Positions 1-9,898 are shown, numbered from the stretch's first letter. The stretch is DNA of 64,000 nucleotides from an uncultured Spirochaetaceae bacterium (GCA_902802305.1 CADCLG010000016.1:1-64000); one strand, 5' to 3'. The notes: a model not told the origin generated them from the letters alone. Program-made: numbers and translations.

Positions 1-1973
1 CCACCGATATAAATCAAGCCCGCCCACTGTTTTGACTTTCCGCTTAAATCAACAGAACTTGTTTTTTCAAAAAAACTTAAAGCTTCTGAGATTCGGGAGA
101 TTTTACAGGCCAAAAGACCGTACATGCAGGCACTTAAGGTTGAACCGTGTTCTGTGCGGGGATTATAGTATTCATAGTTGGCTTTCAGACATTCTTGAGC
201 ATAATCATCAGAAAAAAGGTTAAGCATTGTAACTGTATCTGCCTGCTTGATAATCTGCGTATGAGAAGCTACTCCATTTGCACCGCCCCAGTATTCTTTG
301 GGATTCAGTAAGCGCGAACGGACTGTTTCAAGAGAAGTGTCTTCAAAATCAAAATATGAATCAAACTGAGGAATTACCCCTCTTGTTTTTTCTTCTTTTG
401 ATGGGGAAGGAATATAGATTTTGTTACAAACATCCTCAGCAAGCTTGATAAAATCCTTGAAACCTGTTTTTTCTGCAATTTCAGGGGCTTTTTTTGCAAA
501 TTCAAGGGCTTTTTGCAAGCTGAATAAAATCATCCGGTTTGTATAAGCATTATTATTCACCCGCTCATGGTATTCATCTGGTCCAATGACATCATGAATT
601 TCATACTGATTTTTTAGAGGAAGATAAATGCAGCGGGAAAGATAAAATTTTGCACATTCAAAAATTACTTCATATCCTCCGGCTTTCAGAATCGAATCAT
701 CAGCGGTGACTTCCACATACTGACAGATTGAATAAATAATAGCCGCGTTTATGTGAATCTGCTTGTCTCTAAAATAGGTACGGACTGGACGTTCTGTAAA
801 GACATCTGTCACATTATAATCTGAACAGGCATCATCACCATTTTCCTGGCTTTCCCAGGCATAAAAAGCTCCTTCGTAACCGTATTGTCTGGCCTTTCTT
901 TTTGCGCCTTCAAGAGTTTTTATGCGATATTCAAGAAATTCCCTTGCTACAGCCGGCTCTGTATATAAAAAATATGGAAATATAAATAATTCTGTATCCC
1001 AAAAAATTGCGCCTTTGTAGGTTTGGGCAGAAAGTCCTCTGGCAGGGATAGAAAGGGCTTTTCGGCCACGGGGAGCAATGCTTTGCAGGTGGTAAAGACT
1101 GTAGCGAAGATTACGCTGGGCTTCTTCATCCCCTTCAAGCTGAACATCTCCGTCTTCCCAAATTAAATCCCAGGCAGCTTTATGATTTTCAAGCAGCTCT
1201 TCAAAATCATTTTGGCTTAGGTCAATTTTCTGCTCCAGCTTCTTGTAATCATCAACCTTTCCATCTAATTCTGTAAATACTGTGGCATAGGTGTTGATGA
1301 TTTGTGGCACCCCTGCCTTGAGCGAAATTGAATTATCCGAAAGATTTGTAATTCGGGAAATGGCAAATTCTTTTTTATTTTCAAGAGTTCGGCAGAGAAG
1401 ATTTTCGTAACTTTGATTTTTCCCTTTATTTTTTTTACTTCCTTTTGCAAGAATTTCAAAATGCGGACCGTTGGCATCATAAACCTCAGCATTTATCGAA
1501 AAATCTACATCCAGCAAAATATCCTGGGAAGAAGTAATTTTATATTGAAGACATAAAAGATTTCTCTGCTTCATGCTCAAAAAGCGACAGCTTTCTACAA
1601 AGATACTAGCTTTTGAATCAGGTCTTTTTATACTCCACTCTGTTTTACGTTCAAAAAGACCATAACGAAAATTCAGACTCTGCTGATGCTTTTTTAAGGT
1701 CTCACTCCTCAGCGTCAACCCTTCTCCACAATATGAAAACCTTATAAAAAGCGGATTTGGAAAATTCACAGGCTCCCGCCATTTGTCACCATTCCGGTCA
1801 TAAATTCCATTTACAATCAGCCCGGTCATGTCCCTTTTGTCAGCTTCATCCACAGTTCCACGAAAGCCCATAAAACCGTTTCCAGTGAACATGCGGTTAC
1901 CGTTTTGAATTATGCTTTCCTCTGAAATGCCAGAATCTTCAATTACCCAGTCGGAATTATACTCATTTTTCAT
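1..1973 (-). CDS. Glycoside hydrolase family 65 phosphorylase, 3' part missing
   Basis: The frame is open from an ATG at 1973 to the left window edge (about 657 codons), so the C-terminus lies outside. Family knowledge: GH65 enzymes are cytoplasmic inverting phosphorylases that split alpha-glucosides (maltose, trehalose, kojibiose, nigerose and others) into beta-glucose-1-phosphate and the acceptor sugar. Seen: the GPDEYHE motif with its Glu at about residue 467 (position of the family general acid), then a VNNNAYTN block, KQADTV, and a YNPRTEHGSTLS block matching the phosphate-binding region. The start codon overlaps the stop of the upstream GH65 gene (ATGA, 1970-1973), so the two are translationally coupled in the sugar operon. 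The substrate cannot be read from sequence; the family call is firm. Confidence 0.93.
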   Translation of the reverse strand, partial: MKNEYNSDWVIEDSGISEESIIQNGNRMFTGNGFMGFRGTVDEADKRDMTGLIVNGIYDRNGDKWREPVNFPNPLFIRFSYCGEGLTLRSETLKKHQQSLNFRYGLFERKTEWSIKRPDSKASIFVESCRFLSMKQRNLLCLQYKITSSQDILLDVDFSINAEVYDANGPHFEILAKGSKKNKGKNQSYENLLCRTLENKKEFAISRITNLSDNSISLKAGVPQIINTYATVFTELDGKVDDYKKLEQKIDLSQNDFEELLENHKAAWDLIWEDGDVQLEGDEEAQRNLRYSLYHLQSIAPRGRKALSIPARGLSAQTYKGAIFWDTELFIFPYFLYTEPAVAREFLEYRIKTLEGAKRKARQYGYEGAFYAWESQENGDDACSDYNVTDVFTERPVRTYFRDKQIHINAAIIYSICQYVEVTADDSILKAGGYEVIFECAKFYLSRCIYLPLKNQYEIHDVIGPDEYHERVNNNAYTNRMILFSLQKALEFAKKAPEIAEKTGFKDFIKLAEDVCNKIYIPSPSKEEKTRGVIPQFDSYFDFEDTSLETVRSRLLNPKEYWGGANGVASHTQIIKQADTVTMLNLFSDDYAQECLKANYEYYNPRTEHGSTLSACMYGLLACKISRISEALSFFEKTSSVDLSGKSKQWAGLIYIG

Positions 1974-4327
1974 TTTGCTTTCTCCAGAGGATTTTTCAAA
2001 GGAATTTTAAGGGGAACTTCAGAAATAAGATAATTCTTATCGTAAATTCTCAGTTGAACAGTTTTTCCTTCTGCCAGACTTACTACAAGACAATCCCTGC
2101 TTACATTTACAAGAACAAGAGAATCTTTATAAACAAAACGGAAGGAATAAGATTTCCAGGAAGCCGGAAGAATTGGATTTATTGATAGATTGCCATTCAT
2201 ATCCGGATCAGAATGAAGTCCACCAAAACCAAAGACTATATTTATCCAGGCTGCTGCAATACTTGTTGTATGAAGCCCTTCCCGCGTGTTACGATTGTAA
2301 TTATCCAGGTCTAGACGGGTTGCAAAGCTAAAGAAATTCTGAGCTTCATCAAATTTCTTTAAATCGCAGGCAAGCACGGAATGAACCGACGGTGACAGTG
2401 ATGATTCATGGATTGTTTTTGGCTCATAATATTCGTAATTTGCCTTTAAAATTTCCTCTGAAAATTCTGATCGATAAAGGAAAAGAAGCATAAGAACATC
2501 AGGCTGCTTAATCATATCAGTTCGGTAAATTCTGTCATAAGACCAGTGGCCATACAAAGGAAAATCTTCTACAGGAATTTTATTCACATCAATATGAGGA
2601 AGAGAAAAATATCCTTCATGCTGTTCAAAAAGTTTTGTCTTTTCGTCAAAAAGGATAATCATTTTTTCCGAACACTCCCGAAGATTTTCAGCCTCCCCTT
2701 CTGTAAAATTTGTTTTTTCTACAGTTTTTTTGTATAAAGCAGTATTATCAGCCTGTAAATCACGTAGAACGTTCAACGTAAAGTCAAAAGTTTTTTTGCA
2801 CATATAATTTGTGTAGGCATTGTTATTGACCATCATGTGAAATTCATCCGGTCCCATAACAGCATAAATACCAAAACCACTGTGATTTTGATTCCAGGCT
2901 CCCCTGCTCACTAAAAAACGACTGATTTCAATAAGCATTTCAATTCCATGGCCATAAAGAAAATCCTTATCACCAGTCAAAGCATAATAATGAGCAATTC
3001 CATAAGCGACCCCACTGCTGGGCTGAAACTGTAAACTTGCATGCTGCCACAAATTGCAGGCCTCTTCTCCATTCAAAGTTGCAACCGGATAGCAAGCCCC
3101 TTTACAATCAAGCATCTTTGCTCTTTCTCTTGCTTTGTCCAGAGTGCTGTAGCGGAATTCAAGAAGCTTTCGGGCAGCTGAAATATTTGAATATAAATAA
3201 AAAGGCAGACAGTAGGTTTCTGTATCCCAAAAAGCATGACCATTATAGGCTTCTCCTGTTAAACCTTTAGCGCCGATATTGTCACTATCTTCAATTCCAT
3301 GATAAGTCTGATTCATCTGGAAAATACAAAAACGGATTCCCTGCTGATTCAAATCGTCACCTTCAATCTGAATATCGCTATAATCCCAGATTTTTTTCCA
3401 GTACATAGACTGATTATATTCGGCCTGAGCAAAAGTGATTTTTTTCTGCTCATATCCCTTTTCCAGACAGCGCTGCAATAATTCTTCTGGACTTTCTGAA
3501 TCTGTCTTATCAACCGCAAAAGTAACTTTTTTTACCAGAGTCGAGATTTTCTTTTCTTCAAGATTGACAGTAAATTTCTTTCCAAAAATGCAATTACCGT
3601 TAAAATCGCTACTAACTCCGCGAGTTCCTGCAAAATCTTCACCAGCAAGCGGAAAATCTGCTTCCCAGGACATATTTATGCATAACTTTTGCTTTGTCGT
3701 CTTAGTTTTGACCATAATGCTTGTGGCTTCACAATTTGTATCAATTACATCCCAATAACACTTTTTCCGTCCCTGATGAATAGGTTCTGCATCACAGGCA
3801 GAAATAAGCTCAATTTCCCCCGAAAAGTTCAATGGCTGAAACTCAATTTTCTGATAGGCATAGCAGGGATTTTCCATATCCAAAATGCGCGTAAAAAGAA
3901 GACGCAATTTTTTCCCACTTTTTGAAATCCATACAAAACTGCGGACAAGCTTTCCGTGACGCATATCAAGAATCCGCATAAAATCAATAGTATTCTGCCT
4001 GGAAATCTGAACCTTTTCTCCATCAACCCAAATTTGCGTCCAAAGCCAGTCAGGAGCATTTATCATAAAATGTGTGTGCTGAACAATTCCCTTGTAGGCC
4101 GTTCCTTCCGTTTTTTCAACTTCATACATTCCATTAAAATAAACTCCCCGCAAAGAAGCAGCTTCTTCAACAGCCGGACTGCCTTCATCAAAAAAGCCCC
4201 GAACGCCTGTAAACTCATTCGCCAGCGAAAAAATAGATTCAGAAACCTCATTGTGGTCAGGGCTGAATCCTTCTTCTATAATATTCCAGGCATCTCCCTT
4301 GAGATATATGTCTGCATACTTTCCCAT
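1970..4327 (-). CDS. Glycoside hydrolase family 65 phosphorylase
   Basis: A complete 785-residue GH65 protein, a normal length for the family. It has an N-terminal beta-sandwich, a helical catalytic barrel with GPDEFH (Glu about residue 495) followed by VNNNAYTN, KQPDVLMLL, and the HESSLSPS phosphate-site block, then a small C-terminal beta domain ending in a Lys-rich tail. It is clearly diverged from the neighbouring GH65 copy, which suggests different linkages or acceptors rather than redundancy. No signal peptide is visible, so it acts in the cytoplasm on sugars brought in by the adjacent ABC transporter. It lies 69 nt after the MalG-type permease gene. A near-match to the locus operator (2763-2778) falls inside this gene. 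Nigerose, kojibiose, maltose or a glucosyl-hexose are all possible substrates. Confidence 0.93.
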   Translation of the reverse strand: MGKYADIYLKGDAWNIIEEGFSPDHNEVSESIFSLANEFTGVRGFFDEGSPAVEEAASLRGVYFNGMYEVEKTEGTAYKGIVQHTHFMINAPDWLWTQIWVDGEKVQISRQNTIDFMRILDMRHGKLVRSFVWISKSGKKLRLLFTRILDMENPCYAYQKIEFQPLNFSGEIELISACDAEPIHQGRKKCYWDVIDTNCEATSIMVKTKTTKQKLCINMSWEADFPLAGEDFAGTRGVSSDFNGNCIFGKKFTVNLEEKKISTLVKKVTFAVDKTDSESPEELLQRCLEKGYEQKKITFAQAEYNQSMYWKKIWDYSDIQIEGDDLNQQGIRFCIFQMNQTYHGIEDSDNIGAKGLTGEAYNGHAFWDTETYCLPFYLYSNISAARKLLEFRYSTLDKARERAKMLDCKGACYPVATLNGEEACNLWQHASLQFQPSSGVAYGIAHYYALTGDKDFLYGHGIEMLIEISRFLVSRGAWNQNHSGFGIYAVMGPDEFHMMVNNNAYTNYMCKKTFDFTLNVLRDLQADNTALYKKTVEKTNFTEGEAENLRECSEKMIILFDEKTKLFEQHEGYFSLPHIDVNKIPVEDFPLYGHWSYDRIYRTDMIKQPDVLMLLFLYRSEFSEEILKANYEYYEPKTIHESSLSPSVHSVLACDLKKFDEAQNFFSFATRLDLDNYNRNTREGLHTTSIAAAWINIVFGFGGLHSDPDMNGNLSINPILPASWKSYSFRFVYKDSLVLVNVSRDCLVVSLAEGKTVQLRIYDKNYLISEVPLKIPLKNPLEKAK
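2763..2778. promoter_or_regulatory. Operator-like palindrome inside GH65 gene
   Basis: The 16-mer cgtagaacgttcaacg differs at one base from the perfect palindrome cgttgaacgttcaacg found upstream of the operon. It lies in coding sequence (encoding part of a TLNVLRD stretch), so it may be chance or an auxiliary repressor site. Confidence 0.3.
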
Positions 4328-4396
4328 TTTAATCTCCTTCTGAGTTTTTTATCTTTTCCTTCTGCTTTGTTAATTCTGTTTTGTTATTCTGATTTT

Positions 4397-5275
4397 CTAT
4401 CCTTTTATTCCTGATTGAATCGTTACCTGAGTAATCTGTTTCTGGAAAATTATGAAAAGAACTATAGGCGGAATAATTGCAAATACAATTGCCCTCAGCA
4501 TTTCTACATCATTAATTTTTGCACCCCTCATAAGAGAAAAAAGCTTTACCATAACCGTTTCAAAAGGAGTATTCTGCAAAAGCAGGAAAGGAAGCAAAAA
4601 GTCTGACCAGGCAGCAGTAACAGCATAAAGACCAACAACCATGATGATTGATTTTGAAAGCGGCACTACAATCTTAAAAAAGATAGTAATATTTCCAGCA
4701 CCATCTATTCTTGATGCTTCAATATAGGATGAAGGAAGCGAATCAAAAAAGTTTTTAAAGAGAACAACATAAAAGGCGTTTGCTCCCATCGAAAGCCACA
4801 AAGGAATAAAAGTTCCTGTAAGCCCGATTTTTGTAAGATTCATAAAAAGAGGTACAATGCTGGTAGTTGCCGGAATAAGCAGCCCCCACATAACAAGTAC
4901 TTCAAACACCTTTGAACCAAAAGGCTTTACTTTTGAAAGTACGTACCCAAAAAGTCCGTTGAAAATAATTGCACAGAAAATACTGCCCACAACCGATATT
5001 GCTGAATTAGCATAATATTTCATAAATTTAAGAGATGCCCAGGTTTTGAAAAATCCAGCTATCTGAAATTTATGTGGAATGATATTAGGCTCGCTGGCAA
5101 ATTCCTTTATTGTTTTAAAGCTGGAAAGAATTGTCCACAAAAAAGGAAATACACAAAAAATCATAATCACAAGGCAGACTGCAAATACCATATAGTAAAG
5201 GAGTCTTACGTTCAGATGATTCATATCATATTTTTTAATTACGCCTGTATATAATTTATCATCATTATTTGCCAT
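4397..5275 (-). CDS. Sugar ABC transporter permease, MalG-type
   Basis: A 292-residue inner-membrane protein with six predicted membrane segments and the binding-protein-dependent permease loop (YIEASRIDGAGN...VVPLSK, the EAA motif that contacts the ATPase). It fits the MalG/CUT1 class of carbohydrate permeases. It starts 1 nt after the MalF-type gene (stop at 5277) and is followed by the GH65 genes, so it is the second channel half of the same importer. No ATPase gene lies in the locus; many CUT1 importers share an MsmX-type ATPase encoded elsewhere. The ligand is inferred to be the di- or oligosaccharide released by the surface hydrolase. Confidence 0.93.
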   Translation of the reverse strand: MANNDDKLYTGVIKKYDMNHLNVRLLYYMVFAVCLVIMIFCVFPFLWTILSSFKTIKEFASEPNIIPHKFQIAGFFKTWASLKFMKYYANSAISVVGSIFCAIIFNGLFGYVLSKVKPFGSKVFEVLVMWGLLIPATTSIVPLFMNLTKIGLTGTFIPLWLSMGANAFYVVLFKNFFDSLPSSYIEASRIDGAGNITIFFKIVVPLSKSIIMVVGLYAVTAAWSDFLLPFLLLQNTPFETVMVKLFSLMRGAKINDVEMLRAIVFAIIPPIVLFIIFQKQITQVTIQSGIKG

Positions 5276-5276
5276 A

Positions 5277-6185
5277 TTAAAAATCCTTCTTTTTATTCAA
5301 TTTGTTGTAAGCGATAGTCAAAAATGCAAGGATAATACAAATGATTACCGCAACTGCGCTTGCCTTAGGATAGTCATATTTTTCAAATGCAAAACGATAC
5401 ATAAGCTGCATAATAGAAATAGAGGCATTATTCGGTCCGCCGTTTGTCATAACAAGAGGTTCGTAAAGAATCTGGAAAACTGAAATAATCTGAAGAATCA
5501 GCAGGGTTCGTGCCAGATTATAAATACAAGGCAAGGTAATATAACGGATTCTTCTCCAGATTCCTGCTCCATCAATAATTGCGGCTTCATACAATTCAGG
5601 GTCAATTCCCTGCAGTCCCGCAATATACAAAAGTGCCGTTGCACCAGCTCCTTTCCAGGTAAGTGCAATTACAATTAAAGGTTTTGTAAGCTTAGGATTT
5701 GTCAGCCAGGCACATGGCGGCAATCCCAGTTGAGAAAGAATTACATTCAAGATTCCATTTGCACCCGGCTTAAAAATAAAGCTGAACATAAGTACCATTG
5801 CCATACCAGGCATAATATTAGGCAGATAAATACCGACCTTAAAAAGTCCTTTTCCCCGCCTGATTTCGCTTATAAAAATTGCCAGAATAATTGGAACCAG
5901 AAAACCAATAAGCAGTGACCAGAGAGTATATGAAAATGTATTTTTCAAGGCTGGCAAAAAATCCGGATGATTGAAAACCTTGATGTAATTTTTAAATCCA
6001 ACAAATTGATTCAGATTAACTCCCTGGGCAGAATAAAGTGAAATCCGAATACAGGAAATCAAAGGAACCCATACAAAAAAGCCAAATAAAATTATACTTG
6101 GAAGCATCAGAAGCCAACCCGAAATATTTTTTCGCCAGAAAGCTTTAGAAGCAAAGCCTTGTTCTTTTAATAAGTTTTTTTTCAT
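5277..6185 (-). CDS. Sugar ABC transporter permease, MalF-type
   Basis: A 302-residue membrane protein with six segments and the EAA loop (LYEAAIIDGAG...ITLPCI). The order (binding protein, MalF-type, MalG-type) is that of CUT1 sugar importers. It is separated by 84 nt from the solute-binding protein gene, with a hairpin in that gap, and by 1 nt from the next permease. The N-terminus is a short polar segment before the first helix, shorter than E. coli MalF, as is usual for this subclass. Confidence 0.93.
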   Translation of the reverse strand: MKKNLLKEQGFASKAFWRKNISGWLLMLPSIILFGFFVWVPLISCIRISLYSAQGVNLNQFVGFKNYIKVFNHPDFLPALKNTFSYTLWSLLIGFLVPIILAIFISEIRRGKGLFKVGIYLPNIMPGMAMVLMFSFIFKPGANGILNVILSQLGLPPCAWLTNPKLTKPLIVIALTWKGAGATALLYIAGLQGIDPELYEAAIIDGAGIWRRIRYITLPCIYNLARTLLILQIISVFQILYEPLVMTNGGPNNASISIMQLMYRFAFEKYDYPKASAVAVIICIILAFLTIAYNKLNKKKDF

Positions 6186-6196
6186 AATATTCTCCC

Positions 6197-6230
6197 ATAA
6201 CCGGCACCCCCTAAAGAGGCCGCCAGTTAT
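6197..6230 (-). other. Intercistronic hairpin after binding-protein gene
   Basis: The arms ataaccggc and gccagttat pair with one mismatch across a 16-nt loop. It sits between the binding-protein and first permease genes and has no U-run, so it is probably an mRNA stabiliser that raises binding-protein yield over the permeases, as known for mal-type operons, rather than a full terminator. Confidence 0.45.
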
Positions 6231-6269
6231 ATTTCAAATAATCAGCTAAGAATAATCAACTAAGATTGA

Positions 6270-7649
6270 TTAATTTACCTCTGAATCAAGAATTCCCTGG
6301 AAGTTTTTCTGAGCTTTTTTCAAAAGTGAAGGAATATCTGCATTCTTATCTGTAATTACAGCCTGCAAAACCTTTGTAAGTTCTGCATACAAATCCTGTG
6401 CACACATAGGCTCTTCAGTCTTAACATTTCCACTCTTCTGAACCATGTCGTAATAATTCTGATAAAGTCTCATATCAACATTGCGGTATGGTTTTTCTGC
6501 CTTGTCGCGGGCAGCTTCAAGAGAAGCGTCACTCCAGGCTGGGAATGGCGGAATAACAGGAATACCTTCGTTCATGCGGTTTGCAGCATCAGCAGACATA
6601 CCTGCAACAGCTTCATTGGAAACTTCCGGTGATTTACCCATAATTTCAAGATATTTAAGACAAGCTTTTACCTGCTCACTACTTGCATTTGGAGAGAACA
6701 TGTATGGAGTACCACCCATCAGGGAATACTGACCTTTTGGTCCGGCAGGAAGTGGTTCAAGAGCAAGACTTGTTACAGGAAGACCATTTACCTGTGTCGG
6801 CTGGTTTACAGCATCCTGAGCAGCAATGTACATTGCGGCTACACCAGTTCCAAGTGAACGGAAACCAGTTCCCCAGTCTTCATTTGTAGGATCTGCAGTA
6901 AGAACATCATACTTCCACTTCAAATCCTTTACATACTGGAAAGCAGCTGCAACTTCTGGAGTATCAATCTGAGCAGTCCATTTTCCCTTTTTTTGAACTT
7001 CAAAAACTGCACCAAAATCCCAGGCGATATTTGTAAAGTGCCAGCCACCTGCATTATCTTTAGCAAGAAGACAAAGTCCAGCAGCACCAGTTTTTTCTTT
7101 AATTATTTTGGCCTTTTCTGCAAGGTCCTCCCAGGTTTTTGGATAATCAGGAAGTCCATTTTTATCAACAAGACCAGCCTGCTTGAACAAATCAACATTA
7201 ATCATAAGTCCAAGTGCATAGGCATCACGAGGAACACCATAAATCTTTCCATTATTTGAAAGAAGATCCAAAACACCAGGATTCATCTTTTTATCCCAGC
7301 CAAGAGCCTTTACTTCTTTTGTAATGTCTTTTGCAAAACCCTGACTAATGATTTTCTGAGGTTCAGTAAACCAGGTATCATAAATAGTAGGTAACTGACC
7401 ACTTGAAGCCAAAGGAACAAAGTTATCAGTTGCATACTTATAATAAGCAGGAACAACCGTAATGTCAGGATAGAAAGTATTAAAAGTTTTTACATACTGC
7501 TCATGCATTGCAATATCAGCAGTGAGAGTATCTTCAGGCCAAATTCCCAGTTTAATAGAATTTGCGTCCTTTGATTTTTTCTTGCTTTTTGCAAATCCAG
7601 AACTTACAAGTGCCAATGCCATCAAGGCAATAACCAGAGATTTTTTCAT
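6270..7649 (-). CDS. Extracellular sugar-binding protein (ABC importer)
   Basis: A 459-residue family 1 extracellular solute-binding protein. It begins with a Sec-type signal peptide (MKKSLVIALMALALVSSGFA, cleavage likely after the Ala of FA) and has no lipobox cysteine, so it should be a soluble periplasmic protein. The mature part has the two-lobe sugar-binding pattern (SIKLGIWPEDT, YYKYATDNFVPLASSGQLPTIYD, GKIYGVPRDAYALGLMIN, TWEDLAEKAK). It delivers its ligand to the two permeases encoded downstream. A clear Shine-Dalgarno (aggagg) lies just upstream. The ligand is unknown; context points to an alpha-linked di- or oligosaccharide. Confidence 0.93.
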   Translation of the reverse strand: MKKSLVIALMALALVSSGFAKSKKKSKDANSIKLGIWPEDTLTADIAMHEQYVKTFNTFYPDITVVPAYYKYATDNFVPLASSGQLPTIYDTWFTEPQKIISQGFAKDITKEVKALGWDKKMNPGVLDLLSNNGKIYGVPRDAYALGLMINVDLFKQAGLVDKNGLPDYPKTWEDLAEKAKIIKEKTGAAGLCLLAKDNAGGWHFTNIAWDFGAVFEVQKKGKWTAQIDTPEVAAAFQYVKDLKWKYDVLTADPTNEDWGTGFRSLGTGVAAMYIAAQDAVNQPTQVNGLPVTSLALEPLPAGPKGQYSLMGGTPYMFSPNASSEQVKACLKYLEIMGKSPEVSNEAVAGMSADAANRMNEGIPVIPPFPAWSDASLEAARDKAEKPYRNVDMRLYQNYYDMVQKSGNVKTEEPMCAQDLYAELTKVLQAVITDKNADIPSLLKKAQKNFQGILDSEVN

Positions 7650-7717
7650 AATATCCTCCTAAAAAAATCTTCAATTTTCTTTTTAATTTTCTTTAATTTT
7701 TACAATAGTTATTGAAA

Positions 7718-9223
7718 CTAAAATTTTATCTCTACAAAAGTCTTGATAAAACCAAGGGAAATATCAGACTTATCAGAAATCAAGTTACCAGAATTCCAAA
7801 CCAGTCCAATGACCGTATTTGAAATTACACCATCCAGTTTTAAGCCAATATCAGTTTTAAAAGCATTCTCACGTTCTTCACCGCCGCTATAAGGAATATT
7901 ATCATAGCATAAGGTTATCCATGGAACCAATTTTCCGTTTGTCTTAAAAATACCAGGGATTTCATAGTCAAAATAAAGAGTAGCAAGCAAATCCCAATTT
8001 TTTTGTCCCAAATGTGTCATATCCACAATCATTTCGGAACCAATCTTGTAGAAAACACCATCATCACCACGAGGTTCAAACAAGGTAAATTTCACAGAAT
8101 TATTCATTTCAGACAGGGCATTTGATTTGCCGTACATAGAATAAGCCAGCGACATACCAGGGAAAACCCGTCCATCTTTATTGAGAATATAATCAGTAAA
8201 CCAACCGGCTTGACCAGGCCATCTCATAGTTAGACCGCAGGATGCTTCAAATTCAAAAGGCTCACTTCCCTGATTGGAAAATTTTAAACCGCCATCAAAA
8301 CCAGCATAAGGTTCAATTGAAATATCTTCATTAAGAGGAATAATGTAACCGACGCGGCTACCAAAAACTAAAGGATCTGGATTTTCATCCTTTCCGTAAT
8401 TCACTGAAGTTCCAGCAGAAGCAAACACTTTCAGACCTTCCACAGCAGCTGGCGTAAAAACCATATCTACCCCCGCAGCAAGACCGTTGGCATTCTTTTC
8501 TGTAATTGCTTCACTATCATAAGGATATTCAGTTGCAAATTTCAGATTAATGCCAAACAAATCTTCTTTGTTGTACAGAGCTGCAATTGTTGCTCCAGTA
8601 ATATTCAATCCAAACTGATCAGTAGGACCACAAGCATCCTGCTGAAACTGAGTTACAACTTCATCTTCAGCTTTAAGTTCAGTGATTTTCTTTATTCGCT
8701 TTACATCAACCATGGAATCAAGATATGCCCAGGAAAACTTTACCTTATCATTGGTAAACTGAATTCCCTTATTCCAAGGATCCCAGAAAGGTTCATTTGC
8801 CCCAGCATTGAACTGTAAAATCCAATTCGGCAAGGCAATTCCCGCAAGAAATTCCCCCGTCTGAAAACGGTTTCTCATAAGATAAGCCTTCTGATCGGGA
8901 ATACCGGCATTATAACCAAGACTCTCATCACTCATCAAATCAAGATTGAAAAAAGTAAGATTTATAAAACCAACAGGATCAGTGCTATTCACCTTGTTAC
9001 TGAGTTTTTGATATGGCGTAAGATGCAATATGAAATTAAAATCAGTAAGCTCCTGCTTTAATCCATAGCGGTAAGAATTATCCAAATCCACCCCAAATGA
9101 AGTTCTGGACGTGATGTTGAACTCGGCAGTTAAATCTGTACTTGCTTCTCCAGCGTATAAGTAAAATATACACCCCAAAAGCGCAGCAAGAAAGTGGATT
9201 TTTTTCGAAAATGTATTAGTCAT
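7718..9223 (-). CDS. Outer-membrane beta-barrel protein, putative sugar porin
   Basis: A 501-residue protein with a signal peptide (hydrophobic HFLAALLGCIFYLYA) and many alternating polar/hydrophobic strands rich in Tyr, Phe and Gly. It ends in VEIKF, a terminal Phe typical of barrels inserted by the Bam machinery. No specific family is recognised. Its place between a surface hydrolase plus lipoprotein and a periplasmic binding protein suggests a specific porin for the sugar handled by this locus. The Cys in LLGC is not followed by a convincing lipoprotein context, so it is unlikely to be lipidated. Confidence 0.65.
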   Translation of the reverse strand: MTNTFSKKIHFLAALLGCIFYLYAGEASTDLTAEFNITSRTSFGVDLDNSYRYGLKQELTDFNFILHLTPYQKLSNKVNSTDPVGFINLTFFNLDLMSDESLGYNAGIPDQKAYLMRNRFQTGEFLAGIALPNWILQFNAGANEPFWDPWNKGIQFTNDKVKFSWAYLDSMVDVKRIKKITELKAEDEVVTQFQQDACGPTDQFGLNITGATIAALYNKEDLFGINLKFATEYPYDSEAITEKNANGLAAGVDMVFTPAAVEGLKVFASAGTSVNYGKDENPDPLVFGSRVGYIIPLNEDISIEPYAGFDGGLKFSNQGSEPFEFEASCGLTMRWPGQAGWFTDYILNKDGRVFPGMSLAYSMYGKSNALSEMNNSVKFTLFEPRGDDGVFYKIGSEMIVDMTHLGQKNWDLLATLYFDYEIPGIFKTNGKLVPWITLCYDNIPYSGGEERENAFKTDIGLKLDGVISNTVIGLVWNSGNLISDKSDISLGFIKTFVEIKF

Positions 9224-9307
9224 TTCGGTCTACTCCATACCCGCCGAAATCTCGGGAACTCATCATTCTGGGATTCCGGCAGATTTTTTATTTTTTAATA
9301 GCAAATA

Positions 9308-9898
9308 TTATTTTTTTGTAAAGGTACGGAAAGTAATTGCTTTGTCAGTTTTAGGATCTCCAATAATTGGAATCAAGGAAATATCATCACCCTTTACATC
9401 TGCAGAAAGATTCTTTGCTACAAAGCCTACATAGATATGATCTACAAAGACAGAAGTTGCAAAACCAGTAATATATTCTTCCGGAGCTTCAGCAGGAGCA
9501 CTTGCAGCAGCAATTTCACCGGAAGACCATACACCATCAGCTTTACTTCCTCCATCAAAACCCCAGTATTTTGTACCACTTTCAGGCTCATCAAAATTGA
9601 ATACAGCAACAGCACCTTCTTCAGACATAGCATCTGAAGCAAAAATCTTATCAATTACAATTCCAACCTTTTTATCCGTATTCAGATTCTTTAAATGGAA
9701 TCCTTCAAGACCTCCCAAATCAGCATCTGCAATGTTCAGATAATAAGTCTGAAACTCGTCAGTCATTTCTACATAAGAATCGTTTGCATCATTGTCACCA
9801 TCCTTACCTGTAGAAGCATTATTGCATGACATAAATCCGAATACTGCCGCAACAAAAAGTACGGCTCCAGCTTTCAAAATTGACCTGTTTTTTTTCAT
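9308..9898 (-). CDS. Small secreted lipoprotein of the sugar locus
   Basis: A 196-residue lipoprotein with lipobox FMSC (acylated Cys about residue 25) and a short acidic linker (GKDGDNDANDSY). The rest is beta-rich and without a family I recognise; segments such as LEGFHLKNLNTDKKVG and GTKYWGFDGG look like a compact sugar-binding or adaptor fold, but that is inference. It lies between the surface GH99-like gene and the barrel gene, the position at which Bacteroides-type systems carry glycan-binding surface lipoproteins. A good Shine-Dalgarno (aggagg) precedes the ATG. Confidence 0.75.
   Translation of the reverse strand: MKKNRSILKAGAVLFVAAVFGFMSCNNASTGKDGDNDANDSYVEMTDEFQTYYLNIADADLGGLEGFHLKNLNTDKKVGIVIDKIFASDAMSEEGAVAVFNFDEPESGTKYWGFDGGSKADGVWSSGEIAAASAPAEAPEEYITGFATSVFVDHIYVGFVAKNLSADVKGDDISLIPIIGDPKTDKAITFRTFTKK

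Noticed and set aside
3956-4414. 152-codon plus-strand frame opposite the GH65 and permease genes
   Set aside because: It is antisense to a gene with full GH65 motifs, has no ribosome site or homology, and its composition (Ser, Phe, Leu, Asn rich) is that of a shadow frame.
9224-9307. Hairpin followed by T-run on the plus strand between the barrel and small lipoprotein genes
   Set aside because: The T-run is on the wrong strand for the minus-strand operon and no plus-strand gene ends there; at most an intercistronic stem, so no terminator is called.
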